Shown: positions 24,096 to 32,900 of the stretch, in pieces
Position numbering within the stretch: position 1 is the first letter of the stretch
Layout of the letters: each line of letters opens with the position of its first letter
From: Saccharospirillum sp965652395
Lineage (GTDB): Bacteria; Pseudomonadota; Gammaproteobacteria; Pseudomonadales; Natronospirillaceae
Reading direction: 5' to 3'
Length of the DNA stretch: 64,000 nt
Assembly (NCBI GenBank): GCA_965652395.1
Contig: CBFGUW010000015.1
Coordinates: forward strand, 40,688-104,687
Translations under genes and position numbers: made by a program
Notes under the pieces: generated by a model
Database searches by the model: none
The model's input: only the letters and a program-made list of their open reading frames with translations
Told to the model about the DNA's origin: nothing

Positions 24096-24548
24096 ATGGC
24101 GAAATGGCTGCTGAAGACCGAACCGGACGAGTTTTCGATTGACGATCTGGAAGCGCGGGGCAAGGCGGGTGAGCCCTGGAATGGCATCCGGAATTACCAG
24201 GCCCGTAACTTTATAAAGCAAATGCAACCGGGCGATGAGGTGTTGATTTATCACTCTTCATGCGCCGTTCCCGGTGTCGTGGGCGAAGCGGAGGTGATAT
24301 CCGAGCCCTACCCGGACCCGGACGCGCTGGATCCTGACAATAAATACTTTGACCCGAAAAGCAGTGCCGAAAAGCCGCGCTGGTGGCGGGTGGATGTGCG
24401 TTTTCGCTGTCGCCTGCCGGAGCCGGTGACATTGAAGACGCTCAAGCTACAGCCTGGACTGGAAAGCATGGCCTTGTTGCGACAGAGTCGTTTGTCGGTG
24501 AGCCCGGTGACGGACGCGGAGTGGAAGGTAATCTCCTCGATCGGGTGA
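24096..24548 (+). CDS. EVE domain protein
   Basis: A 150-residue stand-alone EVE domain, a PUA-like fold that binds modified bases in DNA or RNA. Seen: WLLKTEPDEFSIDDLE at the N terminus, PWNGIRNYQARNFIK near residue 28, GDEVLIYHSS near residue 46, and the WWRVDVRF strand near residue 97. AAGGAG precedes the ATG. The gene is a regular neighbour of fau in gammaproteobacteria. The ligand is not known. Confidence 0.93.
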   Translation: MAKWLLKTEPDEFSIDDLEARGKAGEPWNGIRNYQARNFIKQMQPGDEVLIYHSSCAVPGVVGEAEVISEPYPDPDALDPDNKYFDPKSSAEKPRWWRVDVRFRCRLPEPVTLKTLKLQPGLESMALLRQSRLSVSPVTDAEWKVISSIG

Positions 24549-24616
24549 TGGCTCGATTGCGTGATGGAGAATGAGGTGATTAACTTAGCGGTACACCTCC
24601 CAACCTTCGAACCGGA

Positions 24617-25117
24617 ATGGAAAAACTCAAACCCATCAGCTATTCCAACGACTCTGTCGCCGAATTGATCGATAAGACCAACTGGGCGAACGATCTGCCT
24701 TGGGAGGACATTCGTAAGCTGGGGGCTTACTTTACCGCCTATGAAGTCGAAAAGGGCACGGTCATTTTTTATGAAGGCGCCCGGGCCGACTATATGGGCC
24801 TGATCGTCAGCGGCAAGATCCGAATCAGCAAGACCACGCAAAGCCGTACCGTCTACCCCCTGGTGGTGCTTACCGAATCCCAGACCTTCGGTGAACTCTC
24901 GCTCATCGATGGCGAGCCGAGAAGTGGTTTGGCCGAAGCTATTGAACCCACCACTTTTGTCATCACCACCCGCCGTCAGATGCAGCGTATGGCGGAAGAG
25001 GAGCCGGAGCTGGCGTTCAAGGTACTGTGGAAGATCACCCGCATTATCAGCCAGCGTCTGAGGCACACCAGTTTTAAGCTGCTGCATTCAACGCTGGGTT
25101 TGGATTTCCGGCACTGA
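24617..25117 (+). CDS. cyclic nucleotide-binding domain protein without DNA-binding domain
   Basis: A 166-residue protein made of one cNMP-binding beta-roll. Seen: GTVIFYEGARADYMGLIVSG near residue 51 and the phosphate cassette FGELSLIDGEPRSG near residue 93, with the Glu and Arg that normally hold cAMP or cGMP. The C-terminal helix ends at residue 166 with no helix-turn-helix, so unlike CRP it is probably not a direct transcription factor. It may be a stand-alone sensor. Convergent with the ElyC-like gene. Confidence 0.87.
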   Translation: MEKLKPISYSNDSVAELIDKTNWANDLPWEDIRKLGAYFTAYEVEKGTVIFYEGARADYMGLIVSGKIRISKTTQSRTVYPLVVLTESQTFGELSLIDGEPRSGLAEAIEPTTFVITTRRQMQRMAEEEPELAFKVLWKITRIISQRLRHTSFKLLHSTLGLDFRH

Positions 25118-25130
25118 CTTCGAATGTCGC

Positions 25131-25886
25131 TCAATTCAAAAGCCTGTAGACCACCAACCCCAGATACTCATGAATGGCCAGGCTGCTGCCGTTCAATGCC
25201 AAGGCCGAAGGGATAACACCCAAGGCGCCTTCATCTGGAATGGCGTAATACATGGTGGGCGCGGGTACGACCTCCAGGCCCGCTTGCTCGAAGGCGTATA
25301 CTGAACGTGGCATGTGAAACGCTTCCGTGACCAGCAATACTTTTTCAATTCCCGCCGCCTTTAACATCTCCGCGCTGAAAAGGGCATTTTCGGCCGTGGT
25401 GCGACTGCGCTGTTCTCGAAACTCAACCGGAACCTGATAGAGCGTTTCCAGCTCATGTGCCATGACATCGGCCAGCGTGGTGTCGTGGTGCTCGAATACG
25501 TTACCGCCGGAGACGAGAATGGGCAGGTCGGTGTGGTTATGCAGGTAAGCGCCATAGCGCAGTCGCATCAGGGTGTGAAGCCCGGCCATGGGCCGGCCGT
25601 ATTCGTTGGCGTTGGTGAGTATGCCTGCGGCTAGTATGACAATGGCCTGGGCGTCGGTTTTTTCCAGGTTCTCGGGTTTGAGCGGAAGATGTCGGGTCTC
25701 CAGCGGATACAGCAGGGCGTTGGTCACGAAGGGCGTCGCCAGTAACCAGAGGCTGATGAAGCCCAAAGCCGCGAGCCAGCGTGCGAGTCTGGGTTTCCAG
25801 CGCCAAAGCAGAAGCGCTGCGGCCAGCATGATCAGTTGCAGGAAAGGCGGCAGCAGCATTCCCTTCAGCAGGTAACGTAAAATCAT
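25131..25886 (-). CDS. YdcF/ElyC-like DUF218 membrane protein
   Basis: A 251-residue inner-membrane protein with two N-terminal helices (about residues 10-30 and 38-58) and a periplasmic DUF218 domain. Seen: AQAIVILAAGILTNANEYG, PILVSGGNVFEHHDTTLADV, SRTTAENALFSAEMLKAAGI and VTEAFHMPRSVYAFEQAG, which are the four DUF218 blocks in order. In E. coli, ElyC affects peptidoglycan and lipid-carrier metabolism; a similar role here is inference. The start overlaps the ABC ATPase stop by four bases (ATGA). Confidence 0.88.
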   Translation of the reverse strand: MILRYLLKGMLLPPFLQLIMLAAALLLWRWKPRLARWLAALGFISLWLLATPFVTNALLYPLETRHLPLKPENLEKTDAQAIVILAAGILTNANEYGRPMAGLHTLMRLRYGAYLHNHTDLPILVSGGNVFEHHDTTLADVMAHELETLYQVPVEFREQRSRTTAENALFSAEMLKAAGIEKVLLVTEAFHMPRSVYAFEQAGLEVVPAPTMYYAIPDEGALGVIPSALALNGSSLAIHEYLGLVVYRLLN

Positions 25887-27334
25887 CGATGCGTAATCCG
25901 GTACAGGGCTTGTTGGCCGTCGGGTTCGAATTCCAGACGCCGTTTAATCAGAGCGGGGCGTTCGTCCTCGCGATGGCTGACGAACAGTAATGTCGTCGGG
26001 CCGTCTTGTAAAATACGTTCCACAGCGGCCAGTACTCTGAATCGATTGATGTCGTCCAGACCCTGAGTCGGTTCATCCAGAATTAGCAGTGGCGGTTGTT
26101 TGATCAATGCCCGGGCGATAAGCACCAGGCGTTGTTCCCCGGTGGACAGACTGCGGAACGAATGCCCGGCTTTGTCGGCCAGCCCCAATAAATCCAGCCA
26201 TTGGCGGGCGAGGCGAGCTTCCTCTTCGCCGGTGCTTTGATAGACACCGATGGAATCCGTAAGGCCGGAGACAACAGCGGTGATGGCATTACCGGCGACG
26301 CGATAATCGCGATGCAAATGGCCGGATACCAGTCCCAGGTGTTTTTTTATATCCCAGATACTCTCACCCTGCCCGCGTCGATAACCGAAAACGCTCAGGT
26401 CGTTGCTGTAGCATTGGGGGTGATCACCGGAGACCAGGCTGAGCAGCGTGGATTTACCACAGCCATTGGGACCGGCAATTTGGGTATGCTCCCCCGGCAT
26501 CAGGTCCCAATCCAACCGTTCGAACTGCACACTGTCGGAATAGACGACCCGACCGGCACGCAGCCGGACCAAGGGCTGTTCGACCGGCCAGTCCGGCAAT
26601 TGAAAAGCGGATTGGCGTGGCGGCAGCGTCAGGTTTTCCTGTTGGACGAGGTGTAATGCCGCCTGCCAATCGGGGTGGTCGACCACTTCCCGGGCAGGGC
26701 CCGCCAACATCAGTTGGTGCCGGTCCAGCAAGGCCAGGTGCGACGCCCAGTCGGGAATGTCCTGGCGTTGGTTGATCAGCAGCATCAGCCATTGGCCTTC
26801 GGCAGCCAGGCGCCCCAGCGTGTTGACCAGGTCTTCACGCGCGTGGCGGTCGAGGCCTTCGAAGGGTTCATCGAGCAGTAGCAGGCCGGGCTTCGCGAGC
26901 ACGGCTCTGGCCAGCATCACTTTGCGGCCCTCACCGCTGCTGAGCAGCCGGTAGCCCCGGTCGAGCAGGGCCTCCATACCAAGCAGAGTCACCAGGCGGT
27001 CATGCTGGTCGTCCCAGGGAGCGATTTCGGTCATGAGGGTGCGGACCGGAGTGCCGGGGTCGAGGTGATCGCTGAGGTCGGTATCATCCCGGTACAGCTC
27101 GCGTTCGTAGAGTTCCTGTTGTCGCTCAAGCGACAGCCAGTGCACCTGTTCGGGGGGCTCGATCACGGCTCCCGATGCGGGTTTCAATTCTCCGCAGAGC
27201 AACCGGGCCAGAGTACTTTTTCCGCTGCCGTTGCCGCCGAGAATCACCCAGTTTTCGCCGGGTGATGCCGTCCAGTCGGTAAGACGCAAAGATGGGCCTT
27301 TGCGGGGCGCTACCTCAACCTGATCAAATTTCAT
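25883..27334 (-). CDS. ModF-like tandem ABC ATPase
   Basis: A 483-residue soluble protein with two ABC domains. First: GGNGSGKSTLARLLCG (Walker A, residue 33), LLSSGEGRKVMLARAVL (signature), LLLLDEPFEGLDRHAR (Walker B). Second: AGPNGCGKSTLLSLVSG near residue 290, FRSLSTGEQRLVLIARALI, and LLILDEPTQGLDDINR. It has no membrane partner nearby. The whole-length pattern matches ModF/PhrA proteins, originally linked to molybdate transport or photorepair but of unclear function. Translationally coupled to the ElyC-like gene. Confidence 0.85.
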   Translation of the reverse strand: MKFDQVEVAPRKGPSLRLTDWTASPGENWVILGGNGSGKSTLARLLCGELKPASGAVIEPPEQVHWLSLERQQELYERELYRDDTDLSDHLDPGTPVRTLMTEIAPWDDQHDRLVTLLGMEALLDRGYRLLSSGEGRKVMLARAVLAKPGLLLLDEPFEGLDRHAREDLVNTLGRLAAEGQWLMLLINQRQDIPDWASHLALLDRHQLMLAGPAREVVDHPDWQAALHLVQQENLTLPPRQSAFQLPDWPVEQPLVRLRAGRVVYSDSVQFERLDWDLMPGEHTQIAGPNGCGKSTLLSLVSGDHPQCYSNDLSVFGYRRGQGESIWDIKKHLGLVSGHLHRDYRVAGNAITAVVSGLTDSIGVYQSTGEEEARLARQWLDLLGLADKAGHSFRSLSTGEQRLVLIARALIKQPPLLILDEPTQGLDDINRFRVLAAVERILQDGPTTLLFVSHREDERPALIKRRLEFEPDGQQALYRITHR

Positions 27335-27433
27335 GGAATGCTCTCAAACAACGGACGGTTCTAACCTAATCAGCGCCCAAAGGGTGATCAACCTCAGATT
27401 CGGCAAGAGTGTATCGCACAACAGTCGAGGGCC

Positions 27434-28531
27434 TTATTCGGGGCGATTGCGGATCATCACCGCTGCGCGGTAACGCTGCTTCCCATATCGTGTCATGCCG
27501 TCCAACTCGTCAAGTGAGACGGGCATGAACTGGTTATCGAGTTCCGATTGTTGGTAGTCGTCATCGATGTCCGGATCGTTCAGGTAGGCGTGGTGGTCGT
27601 CCAGATCGACCAGCCAGACCCAGTGTGGGGCTTTGTTGCGGTTGAGCCGCCAGGTGCTGATGAGCAGCAGAATGCTCCAACCCTCGGCCAGTAAAGCGGG
27701 AATGTCGACGCGGTAAAGGTCGCGTGCTTCCAGTTCGACGCCTTCGTCGTGACATTCGCTGATGAATTGGTTGTGGACCAGTGTCATGAGGTCGCGTTTA
27801 TGCTCTGAGCGTACACTGTCGAGGAAGGGAACCTCCAGGTGGCTGGCCCAGACCCGGGCGGTAAAGCCGCGTCGTGCGGCCGCGAGAGCGAGGCCAAAGG
27901 GTGAGGTGCCGCCAAGGCCGGTGGTCATGTAAACGGTGGTGGCTTCTCGCCAGAGTTGCACTTCTTCTTGCCGGGTGAGTGGCTGCTGTCTGTCCTGAGC
28001 GTGCATGGCCATCATCAATGCGGCGGGACCACAGGTGAAGGGGGTGGATTGGGCGTAATAGGGCAGTTCTTTGGGGTGAGCCTGGGCGGGACGCAGACGC
28101 TTTTCCATTTGCAGGGCATCGCCGCCGTCTTCGTAATAACCCGGGCGGGTGCCGATGCGGCGGTAGCCTTCGGCGCGGTACAGTGCGATGGCGCCTTCGT
28201 TGTCGACTCTGACTTCGAGGCGGATAAAGCGGCTTTCGGTTTCCCTTGCGGCGTCTTCGAGGGCGGTGAGCAGTGCCCGGCCGACGCCTTTACCTCGGGC
28301 GCGGGGGGAGACGGCGAGGGAGTAAAGTCGTGCGAGGCGGGTGCCGCGTCTTTGCAGCAGGAGCCCGTAGCCGAGCAGGTCGTTGTTTTCCTCGGCCAGT
28401 AAAAGTATGTCGTGCGGTTGTTTCAGGAACCGCCGAAAGCTGCGTTGACTGATTCGGTCGCTCTCGAAACACTCGTTTTCGAGCCGGACCAAGGCGTTGA
28501 GATCGGCGCTGCCAGCGGGCCGAATCACCAT
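27434..28531 (-). CDS. GNAT acetyltransferase fused to a C39-like cysteine peptidase
   Basis: A 365-residue two-domain protein. Residues 1-145 are a RimI-like GNAT domain with LYSLAVSPRARGKGVGRALL (acetyl-CoA loop) and LEVRVDNEGAIALYRAEGY. Residues 155-365 are a papain-like C39 domain: STPFTCGPAALMMAMHAQD holds the catalytic Cys, PHWVWLVDLDDHHAYLNDPD holds the His and Asp. The triad appears intact. GAGGAAATATC precedes the ATG. It is divergent from a RimK-like ATP-grasp ligase, and the pairing suggests joint work on a peptide or protein tail. The substrate is unknown; no ABC exporter is nearby, so the domain is not a bacteriocin exporter part. Confidence 0.88.
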   Translation of the reverse strand: MVIRPAGSADLNALVRLENECFESDRISQRSFRRFLKQPHDILLLAEENNDLLGYGLLLQRRGTRLARLYSLAVSPRARGKGVGRALLTALEDAARETESRFIRLEVRVDNEGAIALYRAEGYRRIGTRPGYYEDGGDALQMEKRLRPAQAHPKELPYYAQSTPFTCGPAALMMAMHAQDRQQPLTRQEEVQLWREATTVYMTTGLGGTSPFGLALAAARRGFTARVWASHLEVPFLDSVRSEHKRDLMTLVHNQFISECHDEGVELEARDLYRVDIPALLAEGWSILLLISTWRLNRNKAPHWVWLVDLDDHHAYLNDPDIDDDYQQSELDNQFMPVSLDELDGMTRYGKQRYRAAVMIRNRPE

Positions 28532-28662
28532 GATATTTCCTCTAGAAAAAAATGTGACGGTCGTATTGGAAAACTATTGAATTTATGACAAAACTGGTGA
28601 GACTTCGATAGCTTGCGGCACAAGCATAGGCCTCCAAACCACTTGAGTGCCCATGGCCCGCA

Positions 28663-28772
28663 GCGGCTGCCAGTGGTGCCTCTGCGAGGGCGGCGTGAAT
28701 CCGTCCATGGAGCCTAGGTCGCAGCATCCCTGCTGCGAACTCCCCCGCAGAGGCACCACTGGCAGCCACCGC
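28663..28772 (+). repeat. dispersed palindromic element, copy 7
   Basis: Perfect 21-bp arms (28666-28686 and 28746-28766) with a looser base GCG/CGC step. The core has TCCGTCCATGGA and GCAGCATCCCTGCTGC. It sits in the divergent region between the GNAT/C39 and RimK-like genes and ends 45 bases before the latter's start, the closest any copy comes to a start codon. Confidence 0.9.
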
Positions 28773-28817
28773 TAGTCATTGGAGCCACGCAAAAATGAAC
28801 ACTACCAAGGATTCAGA

Positions 28818-30263
28818 GTGACCAAACTCAGCATTATTGTCGATCAATCCTCAGATTGGAAAGCGTATTACCCAACTGAGGATCTACGTACAGCGGAGGA
28901 TTACCTTGACGTCGCGGATCTGGAACCCCAGCGCGTCATCAACCTGTGCCGCAATTACAAGTATCTCAGCCGAGGCTATTACGTCTCCCTCCTAGCCGAG
29001 GCACGTGGCCATAAGGTGATTCCCTCGGTAAAGACTCTCACCGATCTCTCCCAGCCTGCTGTGTACGGAGTTTTGCAGCCTGGCGTCGGTAAAGTGCTGA
29101 ACTGTCTGGCGGGAGATGCCAAAAGCTTCCGGTGGCGCATTTACTTTGGTGAGGCGGAACAATCGGAATTGACCGACGTATCGCGCCAGCTGTTCGAACG
29201 CTTCCCTGTGCCGATTCTGGAAGTGACGTTCCATCATAAAACCGATTGGCAACTGACCAGCATTAAAGCCGTGGGTCTGCATAAGCTGACTGAAGCCGAA
29301 GAAACGCGCTTCGCCAACAGCATGGAGCATTTTTCCAAGAAAATCTGGCGGGCGCCGCGCACCAAACGCACTTATCGGTACGACATGGCGATTCTGGTCA
29401 ACGCCAAAGAAGAACTGCCGCCAAGCGACAAGGCCGCGTTGCGTAAATTCGAAAAAGCCGCGAAGCGTCAGGGTATGGACGTCGATTTCATTCAACCCTC
29501 GGATTACTTCCGCCTCGCCGAATACGACGCGCTTTTCATTCGTGAGACCACCAACGTCAACCACCACACCTACCGCTTCGCACGCAAGGCCGCGCACGAG
29601 GGCATGGTGGTGATGGACGACCCGGACAGCATTCTGCGCTGCACCAACAAGATATACCTCTCCGACCTGATCACCACCCGTAAACTCCCCGCGCCGAAAA
29701 GCCGTGTGATTACTCATGTGAGTGCTCACGTCCAGGCCGATCTGGAAGCGGAATTGGGTTACCCCATGGTGCTGAAAATTCCAGACGGCTCGTTTTCACG
29801 TGGTGTGGTGAAGGTTCGGGATGCCGCCGAACTAAAGGAAACCGCGGGTGGTCTGCTCAAGCAAAGCGCCATCATTCTCGCCCAGGCGTTCGTACCAACC
29901 GATTACGATTGGCGAATCGGCGTGCTTGCCGGTCGTGCCATCTATGCCTGCCGCTATTTCATGGCGAAAGGCCATTGGCAGATTTACAACCACAGCGCCA
30001 AACCCAGCCAGCAAAGCGGCGGTTTCGAAACGCTGCCGACGCATGAAGTGCCACGAAAGGTACTGAAAGCCGCGTTGGATGTGGCGGCGGCTTTTGGTGA
30101 CGGTCTTTATGGTGTTGACCTGAAACAGAAAGGCGATGAGGTGTATCTCATTGAAGTGAACGATAACCCGTCCATCGATAGTGGGGTTGAAGATGCCTGG
30201 GCTGGAGATGGGTTGTACGACACGATCATGGCTGAGTTTAGGCAGCGTTTGGATAAGAGATAG
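28818..30263 (+). CDS. RimK-like ATP-grasp ligase with N-terminal RLAN domain
   Basis: A 481-residue protein. The N-terminal domain (SSDWKAYYPTEDLRTAEDYL, then CRNYKYLSRGYYVSLLAEAR) is the RLAN domain found only ahead of ATP-grasp ligases. The C-terminal half is an ATP-grasp fold with TNKIYLSDLITTRKLPAPKS, GYPMVLKIPDGSFSRGVVKV, FVPTDYDWRIGVLAGRAIYA and the metal-binding VYLIEVNDNPSIDSGVED. Such enzymes join an amino acid or amine to a carboxylate using ATP. A GTG at 28818 with AAGGA upstream was chosen; a TTG further up runs into a repeat. Divergent from the GNAT/C39 gene. Confidence 0.88.
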   Translation: MTKLSIIVDQSSDWKAYYPTEDLRTAEDYLDVADLEPQRVINLCRNYKYLSRGYYVSLLAEARGHKVIPSVKTLTDLSQPAVYGVLQPGVGKVLNCLAGDAKSFRWRIYFGEAEQSELTDVSRQLFERFPVPILEVTFHHKTDWQLTSIKAVGLHKLTEAEETRFANSMEHFSKKIWRAPRTKRTYRYDMAILVNAKEELPPSDKAALRKFEKAAKRQGMDVDFIQPSDYFRLAEYDALFIRETTNVNHHTYRFARKAAHEGMVVMDDPDSILRCTNKIYLSDLITTRKLPAPKSRVITHVSAHVQADLEAELGYPMVLKIPDGSFSRGVVKVRDAAELKETAGGLLKQSAIILAQAFVPTDYDWRIGVLAGRAIYACRYFMAKGHWQIYNHSAKPSQQSGGFETLPTHEVPRKVLKAALDVAAAFGDGLYGVDLKQKGDEVYLIEVNDNPSIDSGVEDAWAGDGLYDTIMAEFRQRLDKR

Positions 30264-30289
30264 TTAACGTTTTGGTAACGAATATCGGA

Positions 30290-30437
30290 GTAGGCTAGCA
30301 CCGGGTGCCAGGGGCTTTTCTGGAGGGGGTATCTGAGGCATGGATGCCGAAGTTAAGCCCCCATGGACGGGTTGAGTGGGCGGCATACCGCGCGCCCCCG
30401 GAAGGAATGCCCCTGGCATCCGGTGCGGGTTCCTGGC
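30290..30437 (-). repeat. dispersed palindromic element, copy 8
   Basis: 18-base arms GCACCGGGTGCCAGGGGC (30298-30315) and 30409-30426, one mismatch. The core is the second subtype in reverse: TGAGGCATGGATGCCGA and GTCCATGGGG-type hairpins. It closely resembles copy 3 in reverse. Located between the convergent ATP-grasp and histidine kinase genes. Confidence 0.87.
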
Positions 30438-30478
30438 ACCTTTCCACGGGGAGCGAAAGCCACAATAAGAGCCAACAG

Positions 30479-32233
30479 CTACTCAGTAAACGTAGGCAAA
30501 TAACGGATCAAGACCGCTTTGAGGCCCTCGTAACGGAAGGGTTTGGAGATGAAATCGACCATACCGGCATCGATGCAGGCCTGACGGCTTTCCAGCGTAG
30601 CGTTGGCCGTGAGCGCCACTATGGGGGCGGGATAACCGGTCAGCCGCAAGCGTTTGGCTGTTTCCACGCCATCCAACTCCGGCATCTGCACATCCATGAA
30701 AATTAAATCGAACTCATACTTCCGGCAAATATCCAACACCTCCCGACCGTTTTCCGCAATGTGAACACTGAGCCCGATTTTCTCCAACATCCGCCGCGCA
30801 ATCGTCTGGTTAACCGCATTATCCTCCGCCACCAACACCCGACCACTCAGCGCCAGCGGAGGAGTGTCCTGACCCGTCACAGAAGACGCCTTGCGACGAA
30901 TGCGCTGGGTCTGAGGTAACGAAAGATGGAAACGGAACTCACTGCCCGTACCCACATCACTTTCCATCTCGATTCGGCCACCCAGCAACTCCGCCAACTG
31001 CCGACTGATCGCCAAGCCCAGCCCCGTACCCCCAAAACGGCGGCTCGTCGTATTGTCACCCTGACTGAACGGCAGGAATAACTGAGCCTGCTTGATTTTC
31101 GGAATACCAATACCCGTATCACGGACACTGATGCGAGTGTTCAGATAGTTGCCCTCTTCAGTGAACTCCAAATACACATCCACCCGGCCCTGATCGGTAA
31201 ACTTGATCGCATTCCCGATCAGGTTCAGCAAAATCTGACGAATTTTTGAATCATCCGAAATGACCCAGGCATCCTCCTGCCCGGGTCGATGGAACGTCAG
31301 ATCAATCCCCTTCGACTGCGCCTGGGCACCGAAGACCTCGGTAGCCGTCGCCACCAGCTCCACCAGATCGAACGCCTGGGCATCCAGATGCTGCTTGCCG
31401 GATTCCAACCGACTGTAATCCAGCACATCGTTGATCTGCGCCAGCAACGCCTCCGACGAATGCGCCAGCGTCGCGATCAGAGATTGCCGCTCAGAGTCCG
31501 ATGGTGAATCCCTCAGCAATTGAATGGTGCCAATGATACCGTTCAGCGGCGTGCGGATTTCGTGACTCATGTTGGCCAGGAAATCCGCCTGAATCTGGTT
31601 CGCCTGCTCGGCGGACATCCGCAAACGACGATTCCGATAGTAGGCGTACAGCAACAACGTGACTGCCACGCCCCCCATGGTGCCCAGGCTGATCAAAATG
31701 GTGCGGATACTGTTGTAAGTCCGTTGTACCGCGTTACTGCGATCCACCGCCTGACGATAGGCGTCTTCGGAGATCCGCACGATGCGGTATTGGAAGACAT
31801 CGATCCATTGTTGCAGCCGCTGCTTCAGCTCCCGGGCATAGCCGGGAGACATCTTGTAGATCATGCCTTCGTTGGCGCGGAGATAATTCAAGATACCCTC
31901 GACTTGCTGATACAGCTGGGTATCGTAGGTGCGCACGTAATCGCCAGTCTGCCCTTCGGTCAGCAGCTTGGCACGGCTCCAGAAAATTTCCGTATTGAGA
32001 ATGGATTGATCGCGCAACTCCTCGTTTTGCACCATAAGATAAGCCGCCAACGACCCCTGCATGCGCTCCATCTCGATTTGCAGCTGGCTGATATGCCAGG
32101 GGCGATCGTCGCGCAATTGCTGGCCATATTGTTCGATCTCGCCGGAAATGCGCACCACCAGCAGACCCAGCCAAACCAGCAGGCCGATGAACACCAACGC
32201 CCAGACGGCAATGAAGCCGTATCGTTTACCCAT
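30479..32233 (-). CDS. hybrid sensor histidine kinase/response regulator
   Basis: A 584-residue inner-membrane sensor. One helix near residues 7-29, a periplasmic helical sensor domain of about 150 residues, a second helix near 185-207, then HisKA with FLANMSHEIRTPLNGIIGT, HATPase with LLNLIGNAIKFTDQGR, DTGIGIPKIK and FGGTGLGLAISRQLAELLGG, and a C-terminal receiver with VLVAEDNAVNQ and LIFMDVQMPELDGVETAKR carrying the phospho-Asp. No output domain or partner regulator lies beside it. It follows the sulfite-oxidase-fold gene by three bases, suggesting that periplasmic protein feeds the sensor. Confidence 0.92.
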   Translation of the reverse strand: MGKRYGFIAVWALVFIGLLVWLGLLVVRISGEIEQYGQQLRDDRPWHISQLQIEMERMQGSLAAYLMVQNEELRDQSILNTEIFWSRAKLLTEGQTGDYVRTYDTQLYQQVEGILNYLRANEGMIYKMSPGYARELKQRLQQWIDVFQYRIVRISEDAYRQAVDRSNAVQRTYNSIRTILISLGTMGGVAVTLLLYAYYRNRRLRMSAEQANQIQADFLANMSHEIRTPLNGIIGTIQLLRDSPSDSERQSLIATLAHSSEALLAQINDVLDYSRLESGKQHLDAQAFDLVELVATATEVFGAQAQSKGIDLTFHRPGQEDAWVISDDSKIRQILLNLIGNAIKFTDQGRVDVYLEFTEEGNYLNTRISVRDTGIGIPKIKQAQLFLPFSQGDNTTSRRFGGTGLGLAISRQLAELLGGRIEMESDVGTGSEFRFHLSLPQTQRIRRKASSVTGQDTPPLALSGRVLVAEDNAVNQTIARRMLEKIGLSVHIAENGREVLDICRKYEFDLIFMDVQMPELDGVETAKRLRLTGYPAPIVALTANATLESRQACIDAGMVDFISKPFRYEGLKAVLIRYLPTFTE

Positions 32234-32236
32234 CCG

Positions 32237-32701
32237 TTATTCCAGCACCTGCAAACGAGTGAGCTGCCAGATCGACCAGGCCCGGACGTCACGGTTATTG
32301 AGAGTGGGATGGCTCGACCAGGGGAATATGATCCAGAAGGGCCCTTTGTCTTTGACCCGCATGGGCTCCCCGTTGAGCTGGACAGCAATAAAGGCCTGGG
32401 CGGCAAGAGCCGGTTCAACCGGGATATCGACGCTGTAACCATTGAGGGCTTCGGCGGCGATCTTCCCGTTTTCAATACCGGCTTCCGTCAGCAGTCGCTG
32501 AAGCGGTACACCGGTAAATTCCAGCATTCCATCAGTCCAGGGAGTTTCGGTTTCCAGCGTCTCCCCGCCCAGAGCCAGAATGGTATCCTGGGTATAGGTA
32601 TGGGAACCGGCGGGTCCGATCACCTTCAGCGTCTCCGCCAGTGTTTGGCACCCGAGCTGAGTTATGAACAAAAAAACCGCGATGACGGCAGGGCGTAACA
32701 T
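32237..32701 (-). CDS. periplasmic sulfite-oxidase-fold (molybdopterin-binding-like) protein
   Basis: A 154-residue exported protein. Signal peptide MLRPAVIAVFLFITQLGCQT with probable cleavage before ETLKVIG. The mature part has TPWTDGMLEFTGVPLQRLL near residue 68, RVKDKGPFWIIFPWS and a C-terminal SIWQLTRLQVLE, which fit the small oxidoreductase molybdopterin-binding fold. The cofactor Cys of true sulfite oxidases is not seen, so it is more likely a ligand sensor than an enzyme. The start at 32701 follows AGGATAG; a longer in-frame start would mask the signal peptide. Co-transcribed with the hybrid kinase. Confidence 0.75.
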   Translation of the reverse strand: MLRPAVIAVFLFITQLGCQTLAETLKVIGPAGSHTYTQDTILALGGETLETETPWTDGMLEFTGVPLQRLLTEAGIENGKIAAEALNGYSVDIPVEPALAAQAFIAVQLNGEPMRVKDKGPFWIIFPWSSHPTLNNRDVRAWSIWQLTRLQVLE

Positions 32702-32900
32702 AAGAACTATCCTAAACCAGCGTTTAATGTGTATTACAGACCAGAACCCTGAACTTTTCGACCCGAGTCGTCGACCCGACATTCTTCCCTGCCCGGGCGG
32801 TGGAGTAAAGTCTTGGTATTCACCCCCAGGCTCGGGCTCCGCTTGAAAGCCGGAATCGATGCTGGTTGGATGGCATTATCAACTAAGGGATACAACCATC

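Noticed and set aside
31520..32698. 392-codon plus-strand frame over the hybrid kinase and its neighbour
   Set aside because: Runs across two well-supported minus-strand genes; composition looks like a shadow.
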